Of a stretch of 64,000 bases of DNA, positions 46,301 through 58,200 are shown piece by piece (the first letter of the stretch is position 1; each line of letters begins with the position of its first letter). Below the pieces are notes generated by a model. That model did not search any database and had not been told where the DNA came from. It was given only the letters and a program-made list of their open reading frames with translations. The stretch comes from Mya arenaria (Eukaryota; Mollusca; Bivalvia; Myida; Myidae): contig NC_069133.1 in NCBI RefSeq assembly GCF_026914265.1, positions 46,907,417 through 46,971,416 of the forward strand, given 5' to 3'. The translations under genes were made by a program, and so were the position numbers.

Positions 46301-48860
46301 AAAATGAAAGGAAACCAGTAAGAAAGTACAGTTTATTTTGAAGAGATTTTGTTTCGATTATTATTAAATATGATGTTTGTACACTGCGCTTAAAGCCAAG
46401 ACAATACAGATAGACAGCGAGTACACAGTGATCAGTAGTACGTTGGAGGATTTGTTGTCTAAGAGTGAAAATAAGCAAAACAGGTTACTGATTTATGCCT
46501 TTAAACGTCTTACATTGGTTGGCCACTGGGCGTATCCCTCTAGTTTGCATTTGTATTATAAAATGATAAGTGCAGCACTGTCGTCACTCCTAAGTGTTCT
46601 GCCCCAGCGGTACTCATTAAGAAAATTTAATGAACCCGAAGACCAATAAATAAATAGCTACTGTTGACGAATACTGCTCATTGTAGATAGCATCTCTTTC
46701 ATGCCATTTAGATCTGTGCCGCATTCCACGACCAAAATGGCTACGTACACGAATGCATGGATGTACAAGTAAGTGAAAAATGTTGTTGTTTTTGTTGTTG
46801 TTATTGTTTGTTGTTGTTGTTTTTGTCGTTTTAGACTTTTTTGAAGAAAGAAATTGTCAGCTGTTATTTATTTCGTTAAGTAAACGTGTAGGCTACTATA
46901 CTAATATATTTAATTGAATAAATGTAACACCAATTGCGTTTAAAGTATGAACTCGAATACAATAAAAGTATAATAATTATCAACTTTACAGACCTGTCAA
47001 GTTGGACAAACTAGTTCCAACAAATGCTGGCAGTGTTGCGCAACACATACTTGCAACAAGCTCTGTACAGCACAATCCCAAACATCTGCAACTGTACCAC
47101 AACCAACAACCATGGCAGTACAACAAACAATTACCACGGTACCAAGTACGTGTGCTTTTTATCTTACGATCACGTCGCTTGCTTATGTAAAGTAGTTGCT
47201 CCAAAACGTCCTATCCTCATTGTAGCGTGTACTTCAGACCTTAACATCTTCTAAACAAAATAGAACAGTCTATGAGGAAGGCAGATTGAGTTAAAATGAG
47301 AGTAATATTCACTGCTAGGCTTAGGCACTAAACTACAAAGAAAACAGGCTAATCCAAACACTCGGCAACGATTCTATGCTTGATGGTTCGCGACAAAGAT
47401 AAAAACAAACTACATGAAGGTTGTTTTAATATTGTTAAAACATTACCTTGAATTAAAGGAATTGTGAATAAAGTGTCTGTTTGCATTATGTTCTTAGAGT
47501 TTTCGGAGTTTCTTTTCTTTGACCTATTTCCTATGAGTCACATGTTTTGTTTAATCTTTTTGTCATAGGATTAATTATTGACAAACCAACTATTATTAAT
47601 TCAATCTGAAATTGCCTACCTCACTTTGAACGTTGTTAGATTAAACGCAGGTAGACTGAACTCTTTAGCGTCGTGTTAAGGAGCATACTGTTCTAAACTG
47701 ATACTTCATATACTTTTAAAAAGCGAGTCAACCTAAAAGGTTTTAGAGATATTAGATGTTGGTAAATAAATCAAATCAACATTGCATACAAAACGACTCG
47801 ACATTTCTGGATTCATACTTTATGATAGATAAAATGCTTTGTAATGATTTCAATAATAAATGAAAACTATAGGTACAAGCCCAGTAGTAAACATGCAAAA
47901 ACAAATCATGTTTAGATGTATAAGAGAAGGACCGAAGCGACAATGAACTAGATACACAGACGTATAGATACCATATACAAATTAGTAAGCGTGAAGCTGA
48001 TAATGCTATCAAAGGCACGCGTCGCATCCACGCCGTGGATAGCATTATCAGCTTCACGCTTATTAATATGTCCTTTATATCCGGCTGGTGGTGGTGGTGT
48101 TAGTAGTTTATACTCCGGGTCCCGGCGTGAGCACATTGAAGGGTCCCAGAGTGACAGTTCAACCACCGCACACCTATCCTGGGCAGAACCAGTACTAGGT
48201 GCCTTCACCTCTGCAAGGAACTGACAACTTCTGTACATGCCAGAGGCAGTGGTACAGTGCGAATGATCGTAGAAATTATTTCATAACCAATCACAACAGA
48301 GGTCGAATCCTTCTTTATGTATGTAAAGCTTATATAGCTGAAAGGTTAACTTATACTTTCAACTTTAAAAAAAAAAAAAATATTGTTGACTTTTTAGGTT
48401 ATAGATGTCAAAAAATGATTTGTAAAAAAATATCCTCCAATGGAGGCTTAAAATGTTATCCTTCTGTAAACCAGAGGCCGTTATTACGCAAAGTCTTAAG
48501 TCCGAATCTAGAACCATACTCAGAAAAGCAAAACAAATTTTGAAAATTACAAAGAATCATCGTTAGTTCGTACGGTTTACATGAATAAATGCAAATAACT
48601 GTACAATTTTCGACAGTGATTTCATCATAATTCTCAACAGAAAGACATTTACAATGAAATGACTATTTGCAGTTTCACCACTTGAGTCTTAACTCGACGA
48701 TTTTTTCTTGATCATGGCTCCAGTTTTTCTGTTGCTAGGCATGTGCTCAGACCAGTCGACATGCGCGTCCCTGAAGGCAGCTGGCTACTCGGTGTGCAGT
48801 GATCCGATTGTGTCGACCTCCGTGTGTATGGCTTCCTGCAACCACTGTCCAAGTGGATAG
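40343..48860 (+). CDS. Secreted mosaic protein 1: EGF - His-rich LamG-like - LU - ShKT
   Basis: Twelve exons join in frame to 656 residues: 40343-40409, 40627-40865, 41866-42010, 42259-42366, 42578-43103, 44122-44348, 44768-44898, 45619-45676, 45911-46047, 46712-46768, 46992-47145, 48739-48860 (TAG). In order: signal peptide (MAKLFIFNISISFSICVVLG); a Cys-poor beta-rich module (23-150) of uncertain, perhaps discoidin-like, fold; one EGF domain (151-186, C-x6-C-x5-C-x4-C-x-C-x7-C); a concanavalin-type LamG-like domain (187-437) with a His-rich stretch and the hallmark GLSLYINGQLKGS; an Asn/Gln/Thr/Pro linker (438-515); a three-finger LU domain over three exons, opening LICYDC and closing CC..TCNKLC; a C-terminal ShKT module with C-x5-C-x10-C-x9-C-x3-C-x2-C. 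No membrane helix, so an extracellular matrix, mucus, shell or immune role is possible, but function is unknown. Exon 2 ends inside a 41-bp minisatellite. The ShKT fold here is a structural module, not evidence of a toxin. Confidence 0.88.
40842..41222. repeat. 41-bp minisatellite copying a 5' splice site, 9 units
   Basis: Units start at 40861 and recur every 41 bases to 41189. The first spans the end of mosaic gene 1 exon 2 (ctatgctgag, donor gtaact), so each later unit repeats the last 24 or so exon bases plus the donor. Eight of nine keep GT at the donor; the one at 41107 has GC. Confidence 0.95.
43150..43262 (+). repeat. Dispersed repeat B, copy 3
   Basis: gggtcaagcccagtagtcaa through aacaaacaccacaaacagac, matching the 9150 and 57725 copies. 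It lies in intron 5 of mosaic gene 1, directly before a MITE. Confidence 0.6.
43272..43636. mobile_element. MITE family 1, copy C
   Basis: Preceded by TTAA (43268-43271). It starts agctgcattctcccagat and ends atgtgcgagtgcagct before a degraded TTAT. It is shorter than copy A in the centre but keeps the same inverted arms. It lies in intron 5 of mosaic gene 1. Confidence 0.85.
47868..47945 (+). repeat. Dispersed repeat B, copy 4
   Basis: aaaactataggtacaagccc, agtagtaaacatg, then aaatcatgtttaga, as in the other copies. It is in the last intron of mosaic gene 1. Confidence 0.55.
47986..48062. repeat. Perfect 25-bp inverted repeat, 27-base loop
   Basis: Arms 47986-48010 (taagcgtgaagctgataatg...) and 48038-48062 are exact complements. 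The GC-rich loop (acgcgtcgcatccacgcc) contrasts with its AT-rich surroundings. It lies in the last intron of mosaic gene 1. Confidence 0.93.
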
Positions 48861-48942
48861 CTTTTCCAGGACAGGAACTGAAGAACTACTGAAGGCTGAA
48901 CTAATTTGTTTTGTTGATTTGTGTGTATACTATAGAAATTGA

Positions 48943-48948
48943 AATAAA
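48943..48948 (+). terminator. Poly(A) signal of mosaic gene 1
   Basis: AATAAA 82 bases after the TAG of gene 1 and 262 bases before the ATG of gene 2. It ends the first transcription unit and shows how closely the paralogues are packed. Confidence 0.7.
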
Positions 48949-49210
48949 ACGAATAGCGAAAATAACGTACTTCTGAACAATACTAAGTCATTTACGATAA
49001 TAGAATTATTATAGTAACTGAACTGTGGCTAGTGCATTGTACTGTTTGCACTGTTCTGTTTAACTTCCGTCGATAAACAGAAATAGATAAGAATGAAGCA
49101 TAATCTGCAGCGATTGTTATCTCTGAACTCGTGTGCTAACTTGAAAAAGGTGTTTAATTAGATAAATAATCCGTGCAAATTAATTGCCGTCATATGCGTG
49201 CATACCAAAC

Positions 49211-52200
49211 ATGCACACCACATGGACTTTGTTGGTGATTCAGCTCCTTTCGTACCAGGCGCTCGGATTCCTATTCACTAATGGTAACTCCATGGTTTTA
49301 CTTTAAAACATTAAGGCATCCCAACGTATGAAAAGCGGCATTGTTTTGATTGAGGATGCAAGTGCAATTTCAACACTATCAACTTCTTACTCAATTCAGC
49401 TCTGCTCCGTTTATTGCAGAACAATATAAACATGCTTATAGCAAATACAACAGATGCAAAGATGCCTCAAACTATAATGGATACAATGAAAATTAATTAC
49501 TAGTTTCTTAAGATATTTTTTTTAGTTTCAGATAAAACATTTTTGCTTTGTTGGTGGTGTTTTATAATACATTTTGATGCATTTGGGTTTTGCATCAGAA
49601 AACGTTTTTATATGAAAATGCTATATACGATGTGAATCAGTTTATTAGCACTGGTCTTAGCGTTATTCTATTTTCAAGTTATGTTCAAGGATGCCAAAGG
49701 AAGGAACTACACTCTAAAATATGATATGTCTTCTTTTTAGGGCCTCTACATAGCTGTTGACATCTAAACGTTTTCTAACACCATACCAATCTAATGATAT
49801 GTCTTTAGTTTGAACTGTTCATGGATATCAAATGCTCAGTAAAAGTGGTCAAGTTGTATACATACATATATATATATATATATATAGGCATCCTCCTCAC
49901 AGCCACGAGGTTCATGTACATGTACTGGCTTCTACCAAGGGATCGGACTCAAGAGTGGTTCATATAAGCTTCAACCGGGATGAAATAGATTAAAGGATAA
50001 ACTACATGATCGGTGCTTCTTATCTCTTTGCAGCGAAATATCTCGATAATACAATAGAACGTCTTAATTAAAAAGCAACTGTTTTCGTTTGTTTTGTAGA
50101 AAGATCTAACCAATGTCCATCGCTATCTGCTGAAACAGCGTTTATAGAGTACATAGACAATGTCACGATGCTGATCGAAATTCCCAAAGAATTGGAATTA
50201 GTTCAAGAGCTCACTTTTCACTCGGGTGAATGTAATGTGAATTATCACATGGCCCCTGTCACTCTTGATGTCGAGGATCAAGAAAAGGGGGACATATCAA
50301 CCCAGATGCTTTCCTATGACAAGGTTTGTGTTAGATACTTATCCTTTATTTTACAAATGGTTAAGACACATCCGTTTTTTATAAAATGCCTTTACGTTTA
50401 ATGTAATTTCGTTTCTTGTTATTGTACTAGTAACAATATAACTGTTATTTATCCAATTTTATGACTAAGGTCGGGAAACCTTTGGCTTCTCATTGTTTAG
50501 TCGGCAAAAATACAGTTACTCCAACCATTCTTTCAGAACGTCATCCTGCCGATTTCCCCTCTTATTCGGACGGCTAAGTTCGCCTTTGACGAGCCCCTGT
50601 ACACGGAACGGATCAAGCTCAGATCGAGTTATCCGTTGGGATGTGTGCGGGTGCACGTAAATGGTTGTGGCACTAGTGGTATGTCCCAAATGTGTTAGAA
50701 ATATTTCATGTAATGCCTTCCTGGATTGTTTTAGAACTTGATTATGTAGTAGAACTAGCGTTCGTAAAATATGTGCTGGCTGTTGAGTAATCATAATAGT
50801 ATTACGAGAATATTGGTAACATAATTCAATGTGCATACTAAATATATCAAAAATTACCAAAAAATAAAAGAAAATCTAAATTGATATTTTAGTTCAATTG
50901 CGTTCAAAGCAACGTTTTGGGGTTTTGTTTGCTAATGCGTACCATTGCTAACATATCATGTATTATTTAATTGGTTTGTAGACGAATTCATATATACGGA
51001 ATTCGAGTTTTTATAATATTTTCGGTGTTCGGATAGGAATGTGTCGAAGGGAAACATCGCCATGTGGTTACAATGGGATTTGCATTGGCGAGCAACGATG
51101 TGCCTGTACACCACCTTACGTAGGAAGGATTTGTAATTCGAAAGGTATCACTGCTTTATATCGTAAAGAAGATTTTGTAATTCGACTGATATCACTGCTT
51201 TATTCTGTATGTAAAGGTTTGTAGTTCTACAGGTATCACTGCTTTATTGTGTATCTAAGATTTTGTAATTGGACAGGTATCACTGCTTTATTTTGTATGT
51301 AAAGATTAGTAATTGACAGGTATCACTGCTTTATTTTGTATGTAAGGATTTGTAACTGACAGATATCACTGCTTTATTTTGTATGTAAAGATTTGTAATT
51401 GACAGGTATCACTACTTTATTTTGTATGTAAGGATTTGTAATTGACAGGTATCAATGCTTTATTTTGTATGTAAGGATTTGTAATTGACAGGTATCAATG
51501 CTTTATTTTGTATGTAAGGATTTGTAATTGACAGGCATCTCTGCTTTATTTTGTAATTAAGGATTTGTAATTGATAGGTATCGCTGCTGTATTTTGTATG
51601 TAAGGATTTGTAATTGGACAGGTATCACTGCTTAATTTGAATGTAAGGATTTGTAATTGACAGGTATCACTGCTTTATTTTGTTTATGATGTTTTGTATT
51701 TTGACAGGTAATACTGCTTTCATTAGAATGCTCACATTGCTAAAATAATAAATGTTCGCTTAATTATTTACAAATCATTTAGAATATGACTCAACACATG
51801 TTAATGGTTTGCATACAATTGTACCCCTGCCTTGAATAGTTCTTGTTTTTTAGCAGATTTATATTTTTTACAAAGAGAATTGAGACATATAAATATAAGT
51901 GCAGTTAAATTATTTTTAAACATATTTTTACAAAAACGACTTTTCTTTTCAGCCAACGACATACTTATAGACGATTATTCGCCCATACTGCAAATGCAAA
52001 AGGTTGTGTTTACGAAAGCTGGCAAACTCCAAACGTATGGTAATGTAACAGTAGTGCAAGACGACAGCACTGGGCGACGATCCAGAAGAACTTTTGGTTA
52101 TTTTGGTGGACACCATTATTACCAGATGCACGGAGGAAGCTGCATGCCTCAGACGAGTCAAAGTTATCCCAGCTCGAACTTCTACGGACACCATTGCTCA

Positions 52201-55200
52201 AGCAGCCCGTATTCCGTATTTCACAACTCTCACAATAATGGATTCTCACACAGCTGCAATGCAATATTCGGGCATTCACATGACCATCAATCAGGTAAAA
52301 GACAAGAAGCAGTAACTGAATTTTGGATATACTAGTTAAGGAATAAGCGTAGCAAGGGCCCGTTTCCTTAAAGATGCACTCTTACTCACAAATAAGATTG
52401 ACCACATTAAATATTATTGTTTTATTATTCCAAAAAGGATGAATAAATGTCAAAAATAAGTGTTCTTATAAAGGTTACCAAGTTTAATTTGAAAGAAATA
52501 AGGATAAAACACGGTATTTCTACCTTATGATATTATAGTAGACCACAGTAAATCTTTTAGCATTCACCAATCATTTAATATTTTTGCGCTTTCTGCTATT
52601 AAATACACGGTTACAATCTTGTTATCAGTAATTGATATTTTCCATCAATGTATTATTTAGTAAGTAGTTAAAGGTTTATCAGTCAAAATTGATGTTTGTT
52701 ATACATGTTTATGTATTGATTTTGAATAAGAGTGTCACTTTAATATAGTTGATATATGAGTCGTTAACCTTACGCGAGTGACACACGTTATTAACTAGCG
52801 GAATCTATGCGATAAATGTCTTTTTGATATTTATTGAACGCAGTTTACACCCCAACTGAGGTTACGCCTGAAACTTGATATTAAGCCTCGTATGAACTAG
52901 TTATGCTACTTTAACTAGTCCCAAAGTAATAACCTCCAACATTTATCGATAAACTATGAATTGATATGTAAGTAACTGTTATCATGCAAATGTAACATGT
53001 TGTGTTCCTTGTGGGTATCTTACTTTTACTTTTTAAAAATCAAGATGGTGTACCTATGCTTGGGCATCGTCCAAGCTAAAAAAAAACTGATCAGCATTGC
53101 TACCATCTAACAAAACGAAGAAAAGCTCACATGAACTATTTAATGCAGTTTTTAGGTCCACTAGTGTGTAAGGCACTGATGCTTTTTATCAGATGTGCAT
53201 GATTGCCTTCCTCACTGACTATGCTCAAAATGCAAATGTATAAAAGGGCACTGCTGCTAATCTTTCTTTTAAATCCCAGTTCCTTGTTTAGTGTACAATT
53301 ATAATTCATGCAGTGTTAAATAATTATCATTATATCAACATGGTTTCAGACCCACACGTACTTTTACACGACCCATGGACATAACAACCAACACAACCCT
53401 GGCGTTTCTTTTTACCACCACAATAACCAACTGAACATGTGTGTTAACAGCGGTCAACATACATATACGGTTAACGCCCCTTTCTATCCAAACGCTGGAC
53501 AAAACTATCATTTTTCAAGCTCCTTCAGGTAAAGATATTGTTTTTAAACTTGTTTTAAAACCAAAGACAATAGATTATTCTTAGCGTCACTTTCAGTGGT
53601 GGATCCAGGATTTGACAGTAGAAGGGGTGTAATTTAGGTGCGCAACCTTGTGACTTGTGCTTCCTCAGACCCTAAATTTCTCTGATTTAAAGTGTTGGCA
53701 CGGGGTTGGGGGATACTCCTCATATAAAATTTTAACAATTTCTAGCCCGAAATGGTACATTTTGGGCGTATTTTATTACCCTTTTCTCCTATATCGAAAA
53801 AAAAAGTAAACATGGATGATTTTAGGGGAAACGCGTACTGTGCCCCGACCCACCCCTGGGATCGCTATTGGCTTGTTCTTTAGAATAATTAAATATAACA
53901 TAGTGATTTGAAATCTTCCAAATGATGGGCGTGTTGATGGTTACCGTCAATATACAGATTCAATCCGACAAAAACTGTTTTGTTTATACGTTTGCACTGC
54001 TTATCTCCATGTACGCACTATACGCCCGGCCTACATATGATTTTCAAATTCGATAGTTTTATATGTATAGTCCAGAAAAGCAATTAAACCTGAAGGAATA
54101 TGTGGTATATGCTTAAGGTAAGGATACTTTTCTTTTTTATTAGAATTATGTTTTAATTTTACTTACACTCTTTTCAATAACAACTCTATGACAGCTAGAT
54201 ATTCGTCCAGCTGTTATTTTTCTTTATATTATATTCAGCCATAATACTGGAGTAAGCATGTATGTGAACGGACAGCTGGTTGGATCTCAAACAAAGCCTT
54301 CAAATAATCACTATAATCCCAACGCGGGCCATCAGCAACCACTTTGCTTTGGTTCGTGTGGTTCGAACCCAGCACCGGGCTCGCAGAATGTCAATATGGC
54401 TAATTCGATAATGGCAGGAGCCGGAATCCATGATTTGATGACAAACTCGCTTTTGGGATGTTTGGGTGAGTCAATCAAGGTTAATTATTATACATGATCT
54501 AGGAGCAACTTTCCTTCTTTTATGTATATCATTATATCTAATATATAAATTCAACTCATCAGTTATGAGTTCATCATTATAATCTATGTCCTCGCGAAGG
54601 CTTTGAACATTAAGATATCAAAGATGTACAATATATTAAATCCAAATAGTCATACACTATGTTAAACCTATAATGACCACTCGTGTTTTTATATACCAAC
54701 GTCATCATTACTGAAATACAAGCCAAAGCATTACTTACTTGGTAGTCTTGCACACAAGCAGTTCTGATCTGACCATCATTATTCGCTACATGAGCTTGCC
54801 ACATTAGCATCAAGGTGTCGTGTGTGTCTCTTGTTGGTTTTCAGTTTGGGCCTTTGGCTCTTGTTCTATTTAACAACATCAAAACAGTCTGATATGCGTG
54901 CATCTGTCACTTAGTTATCAATGCTTTATTAAAATAATGTATCTATAGAGTGACCACCCGCATCTTTCAATAAAATTTTAATTGAAATATGGGTATTAAT
55001 TAATCCGGATTTTTTTATGTTACTATCCAGGTACTACTGCCTTGAATATCATAACGAGTACCCTTTTTCCAAAACCGGGGAATTTATTTCCGTGGTTGCA
55101 TCCACAGAGCAAGTCAACTCTTCCAACTACGACGACTTATGCAACACCAATTGCAGTAAGCAAATCTTATATATTTAAAACAAATATGTGTAATGAAACT

Positions 55201-58200
55201 GAGCAAGACTACGAGTATTTACAAAGAACGAAAAAAGACTAAGTTATATTTTACACTGTCCAGTTTTGGTGTTGTTGTTGTTGTTGTTGTTGTTGCTGTT
55301 GTTGTTGTTGTAGAATGTGCTGTTGTTGTTGTTGTTATTGTTGTATTTTTTTAATATAAAAAGAGGAAAATTTCACCAAGGTTGGGTATTGATATGGTCC
55401 CTTAACGGGTTGGGAAGTACATATTCGCCGATCTATAATTCATTGACAAGTTATTTTATTATTTTTTTTTCTAAAAAATTAACCCCATGATGTCGCATTA
55501 TATAATATATAATTATGTTTATATACTCTATAATATGTGATCTTATTTTTAGCCATTCTCAGCTGCTACTTCAGCACCAACATGTAAGTTTTCTTTTGCT
55601 AATTACTGCTCTGATCTTGAGATGTAGTGTTCCCTCTTCTTAGAATATGCCATTTAAATGATATACAAATGTATAGCAAAATGCATGAAAGCTCTTTTCA
55701 TTCAAGTATGCTTTTGTGACATTTATTGATACAGATGGTGTATACCATGTTGAAATACTCTTACAATTGCTGAAGTGTTACAGTATTGATCAATAATGCA
55801 GAAAATAAAAGCACGAAGTAAGGTGCAACCTTAAGGAGGTCATCTAAATGTTCTAGAATTAGAAAGATATACTAGTATACGATCATGTTTAATGGATGCA
55901 ATTACACGACCAATTTGGAGCGAGTGGTATCTAAAATCCCTGGTGTTATTCAAACGTGTGACTTAACCAATTTTCATTTCCAGTACAATTCGTATCAATT
56001 CTTTGCCACAGGATGCCTCCGGGTCAGTGACATTAGAACTGTATTTAGTTTTAGCTCATTGTTCGGCCTATTCAATAATCGGTAACACCAGTAAAACAAA
56101 ATACAGTTTTTCAATCTCATAAATGTATTTTGACTCGAAACATGTACGAGTACTTTAAAGGTAAAAAGCTCGGGAGGTGGGGGTTCAAAATCAAACACAA
56201 AGAAGACGAACAAAACACACACAAAAATTGGAGCGCACACATCATTTCTTCAAGAGGGCATTTAAATATATTTCATTTCAGTGCCTACAGTTGGTAAAAG
56301 AGGACCACTGTGCTACGATTGTCACGATCAATCTTCTATCAATAGCTGCACCAACTTGACGCAATGTGACCAGACCCAAGTAAGGTGCCGACTACGTGTG
56401 AATTTCGGCAAATGTTAACTATAGTTTCACAAATATTAGACTGTTGTTAAAGGCGCAAATAAGTTGTTATAAACATATTAAGGTGTTACCTTAATTCCAT
56501 TTTTAACGTTTACCAGCTTCCCTGAAATGTGGTGAGGAATGTCGGTACCATGAAGACAAGATATGACTTCAATCTTCAACGGTGTAATTTGCTGCATGTT
56601 TTAAAATATATACAAATAAAGCGTTCCACACTAGCGGCAGTCTGAAAGTCCGAGTCACATACATGTACAATAAATATGTCTCTAACTAGCTATATTTGCA
56701 TCGAAACATTTATAGTCCATGTATATATAAAGATTCTATATTGTACATACTCGTTCAAGTGTTACCTTTAAAGTGGTCTTTTCGCAGGTATGTTTGGTTT
56801 TCGAACACATCGACGGCTTTGAACACAGATGTATGGAGAAAAACGTGAGCACACAGGCATTTTACATGATAATCCATTTAAAATACTTAATTGAAAGAAA
56901 ATATGTGTGGCCAAATATAAAGTTCAGAAATGTTTTTTTCAAGAATGCAGTAAAGACGTTTGTTTAACCAAGTTTCAATACGTATGTTATATTTCTAATG
57001 TGTAACCATATTAGAAGGCGTGCGCGTATGATAGGATCGCAACTATCTACAAGTCAGCAATTAAAGGCTACTCTTCAGGCAGTATGACCTTGCCTTTGTT
57101 TTTGGTTTCAGAAATGTTCGCAGCTTCAATCTGTCAGCACAAATTTGTGCTGGACCTGTTGCTCTGAAGATTTGTGCAACAAGCATTGCACGCCAACGCA
57201 GCAGCATCGTGTACCCACCCCAGTAACCACCGTGAAAACTACACAACCACCATTTACAGTATCAGCGACGTCACCAATTGCATCCAATATAGTCCAAAGT
57301 ATACTAATTGAAATGAAAATATAATGATATGACTTTAAGAAAGTAAGGAGTAATAGCCTTAAATTTACTAAGGAGAGTCGTGTCACATGGCCGTCTTTGA
57401 ATGATTGCATCGTACTTTTAAGAGCTAGCACATTTGGTCCGATTTCGTTCACTCGTTTGAATGAGATGTATGTATCCGGTCGTTGAGTACTTGAAATTTC
57501 AGTTTACAAAGCTTCACTATAGTCTTCATTGCTTTCGAATTGATGCTGGCTCTGATCCTGATTATATTCTTTAATTTTGTGATTATTGACAAATGTTGGG
57601 ATAAGAATGAGGTAATGGCAAAATAAACTACATTTAGTCAGACCCCCAGTAGACTCGTGTTACAATGAGCTTGAATTCACTGATCTTTCCAAAGCGATAG
57701 TCCCGTCATTTATAGGAAAAGCTATTTTGATGTATGTGTGGTCTGTTTATATGTGTATATACGTTTTTGTACTTGTTCAGTGTCTTCTGGGCCCTCACGT
57801 TTTGCGTCTAAACAGGGTTTGTATTTGAGATTTTAACTACTGGGCTCGTCTCTGTAGTCTTCAGCGCCTTAAAGAAGACTGATGTTTGTATTCAATTTAG
57901 AAATCGTTGTGTTGGACACATGGAGGAATTTCAATTGAAATCAATCTGATTGCGCTCCGTGGACCATCTTGTGATGTTCTGTCTATAAGAATTGTTCACT
58001 AGTGAATCACACTACCATATCTTATGCTATGTAAGAAATGGACCATGTTGACAGAAATTTGCTACCAATCATATGATTGAATGATTAGACATTTATCTTC
58101 ACAGACAAGTGTTCTGATATAAATCATGAAAATAATATTCAAGGATTCCATCGACAGTGTTTGTGTTTGTCACGATGGTTCAACGGAGGGTATAAAACTG

